Made by a program: the position numbers and the translations under genes. A stretch of 64,000 nucleotides of DNA, taken from NCBI RefSeq assembly GCF_000759475.1, contig NZ_CP009454.1, positions 3,906,001 to 3,970,000 of the forward strand. The letters run 5' to 3'. The stretch comes from Pantoea rwandensis (GTDB lineage Bacteria; Pseudomonadota; Gammaproteobacteria; Enterobacterales; Enterobacteriaceae). Below the pieces are notes generated by a model. That model made no database searches, was not told where the DNA came from, and worked only from the letters and a program-made list of their open reading frames with translations. Below are positions 1-9,377 of this stretch, piece by piece (position 1 is the first letter of the stretch; the number at the start of each line of letters is the position of its first letter).

Positions 1-243
1 ACTGACCGTCGCAGTTATCTGGAATTGGTGGCGCTGGATCAGCCAGGCTTACTGGCGCGTGTAGGGGAAGTGTTTGCCGACCTCGGCGTTTCTCTGCACG
101 GCGCGCGCATCAGTACGATTGGCGAACGAGTTGAGGATCTTTTCATCCTGGCGGACAGCGAACGGCGCGCACTTGATGTAGAAATGCGCAATGTGCTGCA
201 ACAACGGTTGACAGAGGCCCTCAATCCAAACGATAAACTGTGA
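1..243 (+). CDS. glnD: Bifunctional uridylyltransferase/uridylyl-removing enzyme GlnD, C-terminal fragment
   Basis: The reading frame is open from base 1 to a TGA at 241-243 and gives the last 80 residues of GlnD. GlnD adds UMP to, and removes it from, the PII proteins GlnB/GlnK according to glutamine level. The visible part is the second C-terminal ACT domain, the glutamine-sensing module, with the typical run [20 protein letters not shown], then LHGARI and GERVEDLF, and the ending [11 protein letters not shown], which is close to the E. coli C-terminus. The catalytic nucleotidyltransferase and HD domains lie upstream of the window. The neighbour dapD follows on the same strand, as in E. coli. 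The call is secure; only the 5' part is missing. Confidence 0.97.
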   Translation, partial: TDRRSYLELVALDQPGLLARVGEVFADLGVSLHGARISTIGERVEDLFILADSERRALDVEMRNVLQQRLTEALNPNDKL

Positions 244-445
244 CCTGGCTTCCATCCTTAACGCTGCAGGTGCGTTGGCTTTATTGCCCGGCCCTTCCAT
301 GGGCCTCACCCCTGCGGGGCCAGCGCGAGCGCTGTTCAAAACACACCTCGTGTTTTGTCCTGCAACGTGAATGATGTTTGCCAGGCAATTTTACTATGTA
401 CGCTTTTTTGCGTGCATTCCGTTATGACAGAATCAGGAAAAAAAT
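244..445. other. glnD-dapD intergenic region with three small hairpins
   Basis: The 202-bp gap contains three consecutive stem-loops: GGCCC/GGGCC at 290-305, CCCC/GGGG at 309-319, and an 8-bp stem CAAAACAC/GTGTTTTG at 337-357. None is followed by a long T-run, so they are weak terminators at best. They could end the glnD message or structure the dapD leader. No promoter is called here. Confidence 0.4.
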
Positions 446-1270
446 ATGCAACAGTTACAGAGCGTTATCGAATCTGCCTTTGAGCGCCGCGCCGATATCA
501 CGCCAGCCAGCGTGGACAGCGTGACCCGTGAAGCCATTGAACAGGTTATCGGCCTGCTGGATAGCGGCGAACTGCGCGTGTCTGAAAAGATCAACGGAGA
601 GTGGGTAACGCATCAGTGGCTGAAGAAAGCAGTGCTGCTGTCGTTCCGCATCAATGACAACCAGGTGATGGAAGGCGCAGAAACCCGTTTTTACGACAAA
701 GTCCCAATGAAGTTCGCGAACTGGGATGAAGCACGCTTCAAAAATGCGGGCTTCCGCGTTGTCCCACCTGCTGCCGTGCGTCAGGGCGCGTTCATTGCAC
801 GTAACACCGTGCTGATGCCTTCTTACGTCAACATCGGCGCTTACGTTGATGAAGGCACCATGGTTGACACCTGGGCCACCGTAGGTTCTTGTGCGCAGAT
901 CGGTAAAAATGTTCACCTGTCTGGCGGCGTCGGCATCGGCGGTGTTCTGGAGCCACTGCAGGCTAACCCAACCATCATCGAAGACAACTGCTTCATCGGC
1001 GCACGTTCTGAAATCGTTGAAGGCGTGATCGTTGAAGAAGGTTCAGTGATCTCCATGGGCGTTTACATCGGTCAGAGCACCAAAATCTACGATCGTGAAA
1101 CTGGTGAAGTGCATTACGGCCGCGTGCCAGCGGGTTCAGTGGTGGTATCGGGCAACTTACCGTCTAAAGATGGTAGCTACAGCCTGTACTGCGCCGTGAT
1201 TGTGAAGAAAGTGGACGCTAAAACGCTGGCGAAAACCGGCATCAACGAACTGCTGCGCACCATCGACTAA
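446..1270 (+). CDS. dapD: 2,3,4,5-tetrahydropyridine-2,6-dicarboxylate N-succinyltransferase DapD
   Basis: DapD transfers a succinyl group from succinyl-CoA to tetrahydrodipicolinate in the succinylase branch of lysine and meso-diaminopimelate synthesis (cytoplasmic). The 274 residues match the family length exactly. An N-terminal helical domain (about 1-100) is followed by a left-handed beta-helix of imperfect hexapeptide repeats (about 105-245), visible as runs such as [20 protein letters not shown] and IGGVLEPLQ, and a C-terminal segment with [21 protein letters not shown]. The ATG lies 6-13 bases after an AGGAAAAAAA stretch. A strong terminator follows directly, so dapD appears to be the last gene of its transcript. 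Confidence 0.98.
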   Translation: MQQLQSVIESAFERRADITPASVDSVTREAIEQVIGLLDSGELRVSEKINGEWVTHQWLKKAVLLSFRINDNQVMEGAETRFYDKVPMKFANWDEARFKNAGFRVVPPAAVRQGAFIARNTVLMPSYVNIGAYVDEGTMVDTWATVGSCAQIGKNVHLSGGVGIGGVLEPLQANPTIIEDNCFIGARSEIVEGVIVEEGSVISMGVYIGQSTKIYDRETGEVHYGRVPAGSVVVSGNLPSKDGSYSLYCAVIVKKVDAKTLAKTGINELLRTID

Positions 1271-1297
1271 GTCAGACTTGAGTCAAAACATCCGCCA

Positions 1298-1328
1298 ACG
1301 GGCCTGTATTCAGGCCCGTAATTTTTTC
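1298..1328 (+). terminator. Rho-independent terminator after dapD
   Basis: A perfect 9-bp stem ACGGGCCTG/CAGGCCCGT (1298-1306 with 1311-1319) encloses a TATT loop and is followed by AATTTTTTCTTT. It lies 27 bases after the dapD stop. Confidence 0.9.
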
Positions 1329-1563
1329 TTTACACTCTTGCCTTAACTACCTGCTTCGCGCCGCGAATTATCTGGTGCGTTTATTTTTCAAACAGTTCAT
1401 AATCCGCGCCAGTTAACTCCGGTCGCGCACTGTTCATCCCGGTTTTTGTGTCTACAGTTGATTAAGTATGCCGTAAGCGTTCCGGTTGCTGCGTATCTGC
1501 CGCATCCCGAATGATGATGATAGTCCTGCGCGCTCACCCACTCTTAGATGGAATATAAACGCT

Positions 1564-1956
1564 ATGTACGACAACCTGAAAAGCTTAGGTATCAGCTCTC
1601 CTGAAGACATCGACCGTTACAGCCTGCGTCAGGAAGCCAGCAACGACATTCTGAAAATCTATTTCCGCAAAGACAAAGGTGAATTCTTCGCCAAAAGCGT
1701 GAAATTCAAATACCCGCGTCAGCGTAAAACCGTTGTGGCCGATCACACCAGCCAGGGCTATAAAGAAGTACAGGAAATCAGCCCGAACCTGCGTTACGTG
1801 ATCGATGAACTGGACCAGATCTGCCAGCGCGATCAGGTTGAAGTCGATCTGAAGCGCAAAATCCTCGCCGATCTGCGTCATCTGGAAAACGTGGTATCGA
1901 ATAAGATCGCTGAAATTGAATCCGATCTGGATCAACTGACCCGCAACGGTCGTTAA
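1564..1956 (+). CDS. yaeH: DUF3461 family protein YaeH
   Basis: This is a 130-residue soluble protein nearly identical in layout to E. coli YaeH (128 aa), including [10 protein letters not shown], the IDRYSLRQE segment, [13 protein letters not shown] and [20 protein letters not shown]. No biochemical role is established for the family. The C-terminal 40 residues are charged and heptad-like ([20 protein letters not shown]), suggesting a helical bundle or coiled coil. An open frame extends upstream to 1486, but the ATG at 1564 gives the family length and follows an AGATGGAATATAAACGCT leader. It sits in the same dapD neighbourhood as in E. coli and is transcribed alone, with a terminator right behind it. 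Confidence 0.95.
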   Translation: MYDNLKSLGISSPEDIDRYSLRQEASNDILKIYFRKDKGEFFAKSVKFKYPRQRKTVVADHTSQGYKEVQEISPNLRYVIDELDQICQRDQVEVDLKRKILADLRHLENVVSNKIAEIESDLDQLTRNGR

Positions 1957-1975
1957 TTTCCCTCCGCGTTCCCAG

Positions 1976-2001
1976 GGCCAGCTTATGCTGGCCTTTTTTT
2001 T
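1976..2001 (+). terminator. Rho-independent terminator after yaeH
   Basis: The stem GGCCAGC/GCTGGCC (1976-1982 with 1987-1993) with a TTAT loop is followed by eight T residues. It is 19 bases after the yaeH stop. Confidence 0.93.
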
Positions 2002-2098
2002 GCCTTGTTTCAGTTTTATCTGGGCCTGTTTCACCTATCTGAATTCATAATCCCTGGCTAGTATCGGGTTATGTCTGACTTCAGGTATAACAAAAACT

Positions 2099-2803
2099 AT
2101 GCAATTCGCAGCCATCATCTCAGGACAGCGCGGTCTGGATGTTCATATCGCCGGTGACCTCGCGCAAAAAATTCTCTCAGGAACGCTTAAAGCCGGTGAT
2201 GTTCTGCCCAGTGAAGTGGAACTGTGCAGCCACTTTGGCGTCAGCCGAACGGCCGTGCGTGAGGCGCTCAAACTGCTCTCTTCGAAGGGATTAATAGAAT
2301 CGCGCCCCAAGCTCGGCACACACGTTCGCGACCGCACATACTGGAATCTGCTTGATGTGCAACTGCTGGAATGGATGCAGAGCATCGAATCTACGGCAGA
2401 GATGTATCAACAGTTTCTGGCCTTCCGTGAGGCTATCGAACCGCAGGCCGCCAGACTGGCTGCACTTCACGCCACGCAGGCTCAACGCACCGAACTTTCT
2501 CTGTTATTCCGCGAAATGATCGCTGTATGCGCGGCGAGTACATTCGATCTTGCTCGCTGGCTTGAGGCAGACAGTGCCTTTCATCGCCTGATCTTTCACT
2601 CAACGGACAACTGTTTTTACATCCCGTTCGGTAATTTGCTGGAAACCATCTTTAAATGCTTCTTTACCTGGCCTTCCAGCGCACAGGATATTTTTTTGGA
2701 CGAACACCGTAAGATTTATGAAGCGATCATGATTGGTGATGCCGATGCTGCGCACAGGGCATCGATGAGTCTAATGCTTAACAGCACGCAGCCTCGGATA
2801 TAA
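2099..2803 (+). CDS. GntR/FadR-family transcriptional regulator
   Basis: This 234-residue regulator has an N-terminal winged helix-turn-helix (about 14-82: GDVLPSEVELCSHFGVSRTA, then VREALKLLSSKGLIESRPKLGT in the wing) and a C-terminal FCD-type helical ligand domain (about 100-225). Helices containing FREAIEPQAARLAA and DSAFHRLIFHSTDN carry the Asp/His pattern that binds metal and an organic acid in FadR/DgoR/UxuR relatives. The ligand cannot be read from sequence; sugar acids are usual for this subgroup. The ribosome site is weak (AGGT 12 bases before ATG), so the start is less certain. The gene is convergent with the alginate-lyase-family gene, the stops being only 8 bases apart, which makes a functional link plausible but unproven. 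E. coli has no equivalent at this locus. Confidence 0.9.
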   Translation: MQFAAIISGQRGLDVHIAGDLAQKILSGTLKAGDVLPSEVELCSHFGVSRTAVREALKLLSSKGLIESRPKLGTHVRDRTYWNLLDVQLLEWMQSIESTAEMYQQFLAFREAIEPQAARLAALHATQAQRTELSLLFREMIAVCAASTFDLARWLEADSAFHRLIFHSTDNCFYIPFGNLLETIFKCFFTWPSSAQDIFLDEHRKIYEAIMIGDADAAHRASMSLMLNSTQPRI

Positions 2804-2811
2804 CCTTCCCA

Positions 2812-4080
2812 TCACCGATACGTGGGTGGCCGCGATAACAACCACACATCACGCAGCGCTTCTCTTTCCGCTCCGCGCGCTGCAGGGCTGGTATTGGCCG
2901 TCGATTGCGTTTCGATCGCGCGATGGATCCAACGCTGATAGCGGTCGCTGTTCAGGCTGTTATCTGTGAGCGTAAGAAGCGGAATCAAGCGCAGACTGAC
3001 ACGATCGCGATTTTTCCATGGCCAGGTTTTGCTGCTATCACTGAAAGGTGCCATGTAATCCAGCGCACTCAACAGCGAACCACCCTGCTGATGATAGTGC
3101 CAGAGATCGCCGGTTCCGCTTCGCTGTGACAACTGCGCAAGGCTCGTCAGTGCCTGCAAATTGAAATAGCTATAATGGAACGAGCGCGTGCGCGCCAGTT
3201 CCAGTGGCTGCGTTCCGTCCGCACGAATTTGCCCGGCGATTTTATCCTGAGCTAAAACCACCATCTGCTGAATGACCTGAGGTTGATACAAATACCACGC
3301 GATGCCCGCCACCTGAGCCGCATACCAACTGCCATGGTTATTGGGCGCATCACGCTCGCCTTGTGCCAACTGACTGTGCAATAGCCAGTCGAGATAATCG
3401 CTAAACCATGCCTGCAGTGCAGCCTGATCCTGTTGGCGCCAGCCGGGCGAATCCTGCAGTAGCTGCAGTGCATCCACTATGCGCGTGGCAAAGTAACGCC
3501 CATCCAGCACGCCGGTGTGGCGGCCCTCAGCCTTACCTGGCACGCCCTGAGCATAATTAAGATTGGGATTCATGCGGGTGGCGGGATCGATAAACCAGCT
3601 GCGAATCATCGATTGGGCTTTGGCTGCATAACGGGTTTCGCCGGAGAAATACCAGGCAAGCGCCAATGCCTGCACGTCTGCGGTGAAACGAGCCAGACGC
3701 ACACCATCGCTTTGATCGTTTTTACTCGCCGGATTGACCGCACCATCACGACGTTCCCATGGCAAGCCATTGGGCTTGTCGGGATTCGGCCACCAGTAAG
3801 CACTCAGGCTGAGATAATCATGGCGGGAACCGCTGGGAGGTAACATCCCTTTCTGCGTCACGCTGGGATTGGGCTGTTTAAGCGCGCGATCGGCAGCCTG
3901 CTTGAGTTGCTGCCACGCCTGCTCAGTCTGTGGCGCAGCCTGATGATTTTGCAGCGCAGTTCGCGTCTGTTGCATCTCTTCGCCAGATAAAAAGGCCAGC
4001 GAAACGGCTTTGGCATGACAGGTCGCGGTCACCAGCAAGCCGGCCAACAGCCAGACCAGGCGCACATTCAATCGGGACAT
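2812..4080 (-). CDS. Secreted alginate lyase family protein (PL5-like fold)
   Basis: The 422-residue protein starts with a cleavable signal peptide (about 1-23, hydrophobic LVWLLAGLLVTATCHA), so it should act in the periplasm or outside. The body resembles the alginate_lyase family, an alpha/alpha-toroid that cleaves polyuronates by beta-elimination: YLSLSAYWWPNP near 90, then NPNLNYAQGVPGKAEGRHTG, and the signature NNHGSWY near 245, whose Asn and His are catalytic in characterised PL5 enzymes. A strong ribosome site (AGGAGAGGAAG) precedes the ATG. No alginate synthesis or uptake genes are nearby, so the substrate (alginate, another uronate polymer, or self-made exopolysaccharide) is unknown. 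The neighbouring GntR regulator and the carbohydrate-diacid regulator CdaR fit a sugar-acid theme. Confidence 0.85.
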   Translation of the reverse strand: MSRLNVRLVWLLAGLLVTATCHAKAVSLAFLSGEEMQQTRTALQNHQAAPQTEQAWQQLKQAADRALKQPNPSVTQKGMLPPSGSRHDYLSLSAYWWPNPDKPNGLPWERRDGAVNPASKNDQSDGVRLARFTADVQALALAWYFSGETRYAAKAQSMIRSWFIDPATRMNPNLNYAQGVPGKAEGRHTGVLDGRYFATRIVDALQLLQDSPGWRQQDQAALQAWFSDYLDWLLHSQLAQGERDAPNNHGSWYAAQVAGIAWYLYQPQVIQQMVVLAQDKIAGQIRADGTQPLELARTRSFHYSYFNLQALTSLAQLSQRSGTGDLWHYHQQGGSLLSALDYMAPFSDSSKTWPWKNRDRVSLRLIPLLTLTDNSLNSDRYQRWIHRAIETQSTANTSPAARGAEREALRDVWLLSRPPTYR

Positions 4081-4105
4081 CTTCCTCTCCTGGCCATGCT
4101 AAGGG

Positions 4106-5263
4106 CTAGCTCTGTTCATCCAGTTGCAGCGCCACATACAGCAGCAATCGATCGTCAAAATTGCCGAGGTTCAATCCGGTCAGCTCGGAAATGCGGTTCA
4201 GGCGATACTCGAGCGTATTACGATGGATAAACAGTGCGCGTGCCGTGGCGCTTGGCTGCACGTTATGACTGAACCACGCCACCAGCGTACGCCGCAATAA
4301 TCCATTATTATCATTGGCTTTGAGTTTCGCCAACGGACGCGCCAGTTCATTCGCTTGCCAGCCACCGCGTAGGCTATCCAGCAGTACGGGTAGCACCAAA
4401 TCCTGATAGAAGAAGCTGCGCTGTTCCGGCATGCGCTGTTTACCCACCATCATGGTGGTGCGCGCCGTACGGTAGGAACGCGCAATACTGCCGGGACCGG
4501 TAAAGAAATTACCCAGCGCGATGCGCATTCGCACCTGCCCACTCTCTTTCATACGCTGTAATAACTGATCCACGCGACGGCGATGATCGTCTTGATCGTA
4601 ACGGCCGTGGGCGTTGAGCGCCGGTTTCAACACCACCATTTCAGTGAGTGAGACGATAGCAATCAGGTTGTCACGATCCGGCGTTGTCAGTAGTGTTTGT
4701 AACTGCTGCAATTCCGACATCGCACTGTCAACGCCAAGCTGACCGCTGTCGACTTCCACCACCGCCACCACGCGCGGTTGATTGAGATCGATGCCCAGGC
4801 GCTGCGCCCACTCGCTCAACGCCGGTGAAAGCGTATCGCTACGAATCAGGTTCAGCACCAGCTCTTCGCGCAAACGGCTATCCTGCGCCAGCATGTGCAA
4901 CAGCCGCGCTTGTTCCAGCATCATTTCGGCGGTCATACACACCAGTTCACCGTAATGACGCAGCGCTGCCGGCTGACCGGTCAGGCCAATTACACCGACA
5001 ATCTCACCATCAATACGCAACGGCAGGTTGATGCCAGGACGCACGCCGTGCAGATGTTTCGCCACGGCCTCATCAATGTCCACTACCCTTCCCTGCGATA
5101 ACACTAGCAGCGCACCTTCGTGCAATTCGCCAATACGCTCACGATCGCCGCTGCCAATAATACGGCCGCGTGCATCCATCACGTTGACATTACTGTCAAT
5201 AATTTGCATGGTGCGGGCAACAATATCCTGAGCCAGTCGCGCATCGAGATGATAGGTGGCCAT
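4106..5263 (-). CDS. cdaR: Carbohydrate diacid regulator CdaR
   Basis: CdaR is the transcriptional activator that responds to galactarate, glucarate and glycerate in E. coli. The 385-residue product matches E. coli CdaR in length and sequence. An N-terminal sugar-diacid recognition domain (about 1-135) contains IGSGDRERIGELHEGALLVL. A central segment follows, and the C-terminal PucR-type helix-turn-helix (about 325-375) contains ARALFIHRNTLEYRLNRISE. I place the start at the ATG whose A is at 5263 (MATYHLD), with a GGAG ribosome site seven bases upstream, rather than at a TTG one codon earlier. None of the usual garPLRK or gudPXD targets lies in this window. It is monocistronic and opposite in direction to dapD and yaeH. 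Confidence 0.96.
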   Translation of the reverse strand: MATYHLDARLAQDIVARTMQIIDSNVNVMDARGRIIGSGDRERIGELHEGALLVLSQGRVVDIDEAVAKHLHGVRPGINLPLRIDGEIVGVIGLTGQPAALRHYGELVCMTAEMMLEQARLLHMLAQDSRLREELVLNLIRSDTLSPALSEWAQRLGIDLNQPRVVAVVEVDSGQLGVDSAMSELQQLQTLLTTPDRDNLIAIVSLTEMVVLKPALNAHGRYDQDDHRRRVDQLLQRMKESGQVRMRIALGNFFTGPGSIARSYRTARTTMMVGKQRMPEQRSFFYQDLVLPVLLDSLRGGWQANELARPLAKLKANDNNGLLRRTLVAWFSHNVQPSATARALFIHRNTLEYRLNRISELTGLNLGNFDDRLLLYVALQLDEQS

Positions 5264-5459
5264 CAATCACTCCAGAGAAAGGGAAGAATTGACAGAATAC
5301 GCATCCCACGCACGCCTGGCATTGTGCAACTGCACATAGCCGGATAGAGAATACGGGAATTGCGGTAGGCGTCACATTGCGAAACGGACATCTGCACAAT
5401 GTGGACCACACTAAAATGGTGTTGATGCTAGCCAATGGCGCAGTTCTGCTGACAAAAAC

Positions 5460-5484
5460 AAAAAAAGGCGAGCCGAAGCTCGCC
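5460..5484 (-). terminator. Rho-independent terminator after degP
   Basis: Read on the minus strand, the stem GGCGAGC/GCTCGCC with a TTCG loop (5467-5484) is followed by seven T residues. It lies 20 bases after the degP stop. Confidence 0.93.
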
Positions 5485-5504
5485 TGTACTCAATTATCTA
5501 AGAC

Positions 5505-6950
5505 TTACTGCATCAGCAGATAAAGGCTGCTGTCACCACGCTGCACGTTCAGGGCCAGCACAGACGGTTTGGTGTCGAGAATTTTGCGCAGTTCACCAAG
5601 GTTGGCAATCGCCTGCTGGTTAACGCCCATAATCACGTCACCTTTCTTCAGACCAATACGCGCTGCAGCACTGCCCGCCTTCACATTATCCACGCGCACG
5701 CCTTTCTGGCCGTTGCTGTCGATATTGCTCAGGTCGGCACCTTCAATGCCAGTGTAGATAGTGGCGGACTGCACTTTTTCCTGCGAACTCTGCTGCAGTT
5801 CAACCGTGATAGTCACCGGTTTACCGTCACGTAAAAGACCCAGCTGCAGTTTGGTGCCCACTGGCAGTGAGCCCACTTCTGCACGCAGCGCGGCAAAACT
5901 GGTCAACGGTTTGCCATTCATCGACACCACGACATCGCCGGCTTTAACACCCGCTTTTGCCGCTGCTGAGTTAGGCAGAACCTGGCTAACAAAGGCACCA
6001 CGCTGGGCATCGACTTTCATCGCTTTCGCCAGCTCCGAGTTTAACTCGGTACCCATAATGCCCAGCTCGCCACGCTTAACCTGGCCATACTCGATCATCT
6101 GCGCCGTCAGGTTTTTCACCATCGCACTTGGGATAGCAAAGCCGATACCGATATTGCCGCCGTCTGGTGCCAGAATCGCGGTGTTAATCCCGATCAGCTC
6201 ACCGTTCAGGTTCACCAGCGCACCACCAGAGTTACCACGGTTGATGGCGGCATCGGTCTGGATGAAGTTCTCGTAGTTCTCGACGTTGAGGCCGCTACGA
6301 CCCAGTGCAGAAACAATACCGGAGGTCACCGTTTCACCGAGGCCATACGGGTTACCGATCGCGACCGTGTAATCACCGACGCGTAAGTCATCGGAGTCAG
6401 CGATCTTAATCGCCGTCAGGTTCTTCGCGTCCTGCAGTTGAATCAGAGCGATATCAGACTGCGGATCTTTACCAATCACTTTGGCGTCATAGCGACGGCC
6501 ATCGCTCAGCTGCACCTGAATTTTGGTGGCGTTATCCACCACATGGTTGTTGGTGACGACATAGCCTTTATCGGCATTAATCACGACACCCGAACCGAGC
6601 GCACGGAATTTTTGCTGTTGGGTGTTGGCGCCGCCGTTGTCACCGCCCTGGCTACCATCACCGCCACCCTGGCACATTGGCGAGCTTTGGAATGGCGAAC
6701 CGTCCTGGCAGAATGGCGAGTTATCACCAAAAAATTGCTGGAATTGCTGCGGCATGCGTGGGGTTTTCACCGTGGTGCTGCCTTCAACGCTAATACTCAC
6801 CACGGAAGGCATCACTTTTTCCAGCATCGGCGCCAGGCTTGGCAACTGTTGGTTCGAGGAGGAAGCACTTTCCGCCGCGAAACTGACAGGGCTCAATGCC
6901 ATGCCCAGACTAAGCGCCAGCGCACTTAACATTAATGTGCTTTTTTTCAT
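5505..6950 (-). CDS. degP: Periplasmic serine endoprotease/chaperone DegP (HtrA)
   Basis: DegP degrades or refolds misfolded envelope proteins as a caged oligomer in the periplasm. The 481 residues have a signal peptide (about 1-26), a chymotrypsin-like protease domain, and two PDZ domains (about 285-375 and 395-481). The catalytic triad is visible as His136 in TNNHVVD, Asp166 in SDIALIQL and Ser241 in GNSGGALVN. The LA loop carries the regulatory cysteine pair (Cys81, Cys93) seen in E. coli and is slightly longer here, with a glycine/glutamine-rich stretch near 95-112. A sigma-E type promoter lies just upstream and a terminator just downstream, so it is a stand-alone envelope-stress gene. 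Confidence 0.98.
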   Translation of the reverse strand: MKKSTLMLSALALSLGMALSPVSFAAESASSSNQQLPSLAPMLEKVMPSVVSISVEGSTTVKTPRMPQQFQQFFGDNSPFCQDGSPFQSSPMCQGGGDGSQGGDNGGANTQQQKFRALGSGVVINADKGYVVTNNHVVDNATKIQVQLSDGRRYDAKVIGKDPQSDIALIQLQDAKNLTAIKIADSDDLRVGDYTVAIGNPYGLGETVTSGIVSALGRSGLNVENYENFIQTDAAINRGNSGGALVNLNGELIGINTAILAPDGGNIGIGFAIPSAMVKNLTAQMIEYGQVKRGELGIMGTELNSELAKAMKVDAQRGAFVSQVLPNSAAAKAGVKAGDVVVSMNGKPLTSFAALRAEVGSLPVGTKLQLGLLRDGKPVTITVELQQSSQEKVQSATIYTGIEGADLSNIDSNGQKGVRVDNVKAGSAAARIGLKKGDVIMGVNQQAIANLGELRKILDTKPSVLALNVQRGDSSLYLLMQ

Positions 6951-7003
6951 TTGTCTGTGTCTCTCTAAGATTTACGGCCAGACCATTGCTGTGGTCGTGA
7001 TGG

Positions 7004-7031
7004 TGAGATTAAGTTTTTAGCGCGAAGTTCC
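7004..7031 (-). promoter_or_regulatory. Sigma-E (RpoE) promoter of degP
   Basis: On the minus strand GGAACTT (7025-7031) and TCTCA (7004-7008) are separated by exactly 16 bases. This is the sigma-E layout, and it lines up with the known E. coli degP promoter (GGAACTT, 16 bases, TCTGA). It ends 54 bases before the degP start codon. Confidence 0.8.
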
Positions 7032-7086
7032 TAATGAAGTTTTGGGCAAAGGTAAAAATTTATTCTTCATCTTTACAAAACTCAGC

Positions 7087-8580
7087 TTATTCCACGGCCA
7101 TCAAACGACGATACTCATCCCACGCATAATTGTCTGTCATCCCGCTGATATAGTCCTGAATCAACCGCGAACGATAATAACGCTCCCACAACAAGCGTTG
7201 ATATTTATGCTCGACAATCAGTGCCCGCATCTGCTGCTGATAAGCTTTTCGATGTTTTCCTGAAAGCTTATGAAACAGTCGCGTTTCAATCGGATATTTC
7301 GGCAGAAAATCGTCGTTCATCAGCGTAGTAAATTGTTCATAATCCAGCAACATTAATGACTGATAGATTTCCAGCAGCCCTTTTATCACCCGATAGCCTT
7401 GTAATTCGAGCTGTTCAACTTCTGGATGATTAAATACCTGCTGGCGCGCCACGGTTTTAAATAATTTCAACAGACGGCCTTCATCACCGTCATCTTCCAG
7501 CAGCGCATGATTGAAATTCCCTTCAAAAATAGCCGGAAGGTTATCGACAAAACGGCGCACGGCATGGCTAACCAACACATTTTGCACGTTAACTCGTAAT
7601 GACATGAAAAATTGATCGCTCAGGCTACGGCGTTTTTTCTGGTTGGCTTCCTTCCATGCCTCGCTCACTGTGCGACTGAACGCATCACCACTATTTACCG
7701 TCCCCCAGGCTTTAAGCAGAGACTTATACAAGGTCTCAACATCAAAAATGTCTTTTTCGACCGCGTCATCTAAATCGGCAATACAGTATGAGATATCGTC
7801 AGCGGCTTCCATAATCCAGGTAAGTGGATAGCGATGATGCTCTTTAATATGGGTGGCTGCGCGTAAGTCAGCCACATATTCACGTTCGGACAAATAAAAA
7901 CCCGGTTTTTTCATCAGCACGCTAAATTCTGCCGGCTTATCGCCCTGCCACCATGCGGGGGCAGTATATTTTAAAATACAGGCCACCTGCGCATAGCTAA
8001 GATTGAGCTGCAGCAGCGTATGCACCAGGCGAATTGCCTGTGCATTGCCTTCGAAGTGGCACAAATCCTGACGAATCATTGCATTTAGCTGGTTAAAATC
8101 GGCGCGCTGATGCTCATCTGCCACGCCCGCCACCAGCGGGTCCACGAGTTCAAGAGGCAGGTTGTCGTCAAACCAGTCATTGATGGCGGCTTCACCAAAG
8201 TGACCAAACGGCGGATTACCCACGTCATGCAGCAGGCAGGCCATCTCAATCAGACTCTCAAACGCGCCTTCAAACTCATCCAGCCCGTAATGTGCCAGTC
8301 CGCCGCCTTGCGTTTTCAGGTATTGCAGGATCTCTTTGGTGATATAGCGCCCGGTTTGCTGCACTTCCAGCGAGTGGGTCAAACGCGAACGCACCGCTGC
8401 ATTACGCTCCAGTGGAAATACCTGAGTCTTTTGTTGCAGACGGCGGATCGCGGCAGAATTGATGATGCGGCCACGGTCACTCTCAAAGTGCCGTGTAATA
8501 AAGTATTCGCCCTCAGGATCTTTGCGGCTGGTATAAGGGCGGGTGAAACTGATCTTATTTTTGAAATTGATCGGCGCCAT
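7087..8580 (-). CDS. dgt: dGTP triphosphohydrolase Dgt
   Basis: Dgt hydrolyses dGTP to deoxyguanosine and triphosphate. The protein (497 residues from the second ATG; E. coli 505) shows the HD-domain metal ligands: [10 protein letters not shown] near 68, [16 protein letters not shown] near 117-130, and [20 protein letters not shown] near 270. It ends with [20 protein letters not shown] as in E. coli. Two tandem ATGs are possible. The AAGGGG ribosome site is only two bases from the first and five from the second, and MAPINF aligns with E. coli MAQIDF, so I chose the second. It is divergent from mtnN with 98 bases between them. Confidence 0.96.
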   Translation of the reverse strand: MAPINFKNKISFTRPYTSRKDPEGEYFITRHFESDRGRIINSAAIRRLQQKTQVFPLERNAAVRSRLTHSLEVQQTGRYITKEILQYLKTQGGGLAHYGLDEFEGAFESLIEMACLLHDVGNPPFGHFGEAAINDWFDDNLPLELVDPLVAGVADEHQRADFNQLNAMIRQDLCHFEGNAQAIRLVHTLLQLNLSYAQVACILKYTAPAWWQGDKPAEFSVLMKKPGFYLSEREYVADLRAATHIKEHHRYPLTWIMEAADDISYCIADLDDAVEKDIFDVETLYKSLLKAWGTVNSGDAFSRTVSEAWKEANQKKRRSLSDQFFMSLRVNVQNVLVSHAVRRFVDNLPAIFEGNFNHALLEDDGDEGRLLKLFKTVARQQVFNHPEVEQLELQGYRVIKGLLEIYQSLMLLDYEQFTTLMNDDFLPKYPIETRLFHKLSGKHRKAYQQQMRALIVEHKYQRLLWERYYRSRLIQDYISGMTDNYAWDEYRRLMAVE

Positions 8581-8678
8581 CATTACCCCTTATTTTTTGG
8601 TGAATTCATCCTCTGCCAGCCATGGTAGACTATGCCTCACTTTTAAGCTTTACATCCATAACTACAGCGAGATTCTTT

Positions 8679-9377
8679 ATGAAAGCAGGCATTATTGGCG
8701 CGATGGAGCAGGAAGTCACCCTGCTGCGTGACAAAATCGAAAACCGTCAGACGCTGACGCTGGCTGGTTGTGAAATTTATACCGGCACGCTGAACGGTGT
8801 TGAGGTTGCTCTGCTGAAATCAGGCATCGGTAAAACCGCGGCGGCGCTCGGCACGACCCTGCTGCTGGAGCTGTGCAAACCCGATCTGGTGATCAATACC
8901 GGCTCTGCGGGTGGTCTGGCCGCTTCACTGAAAGTGGGCGATATCGTGGTCTCCGATGAAGTGCGTTATCACGATGCCGACGTTACCGCATTTGGTTACG
9001 AACCGGGTCAGATGGCCGGTTGCCCGGCAGCCTTTGTGGCGGATGAAAAATTGATCGCCGCTGCAGAGCAGGTGATTAAGCAGCTGGATCTCAAAGCGGT
9101 GCGCGGTTTAGTGGTCAGCGGTGATGCCTTCATCAACGGTGCTGAGCCACTGGCACGCATTCGCACCACCTTCCCACAGGCGATCGCCGTGGAGATGGAG
9201 GCCACCGCCATCGGTCACGTTTGCCACCAGTTCAAGGTGCCGTTTGTTGTGGTGCGTGCAATTTCCGATGTCGCGGACAAAGAATCCCACCTGAGCTTTG
9301 ATGAGTTCCTGGTTGTTGCCGCTAAGCAATCGTCGCTGATGGTGGAAAACCTGCTGGCACAACTGGCGCGTGGCTAA
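8679..9377 (+). CDS. mtnN: 5'-methylthioadenosine/S-adenosylhomocysteine nucleosidase MtnN (Pfs)
   Basis: MtnN cleaves adenine from methylthioadenosine, S-adenosylhomocysteine and 5'-deoxyadenosine, which feeds methionine salvage and autoinducer-2 synthesis. The 232 residues match the E. coli length. Catalytic residues are at the expected positions: Glu12 (GAMEQE), Glu174 (VEMEATA) and Asp197 (ISDVADK). An open frame extends upstream to 8622, but the ATG at 8679 ([10 protein letters not shown]) aligns with the family. Its last 8 bases overlap the btuF start, so the two are probably translationally coupled, as in E. coli. Confidence 0.98.
   Translation: MKAGIIGAMEQEVTLLRDKIENRQTLTLAGCEIYTGTLNGVEVALLKSGIGKTAAALGTTLLLELCKPDLVINTGSAGGLAASLKVGDIVVSDEVRYHDADVTAFGYEPGQMAGCPAAFVADEKLIAAAEQVIKQLDLKAVRGLVVSGDAFINGAEPLARIRTTFPQAIAVEMEATAIGHVCHQFKVPFVVVRAISDVADKESHLSFDEFLVVAAKQSSLMVENLLAQLARG

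Noticed and set aside
4106..5263. CdaR as the regulator of the 39-49 kb island
   Set aside because: CdaR is 34 kb away and the island has its own DeoR regulator with adjacent candidate operators; the shared sugar-acid theme alone is not evidence.
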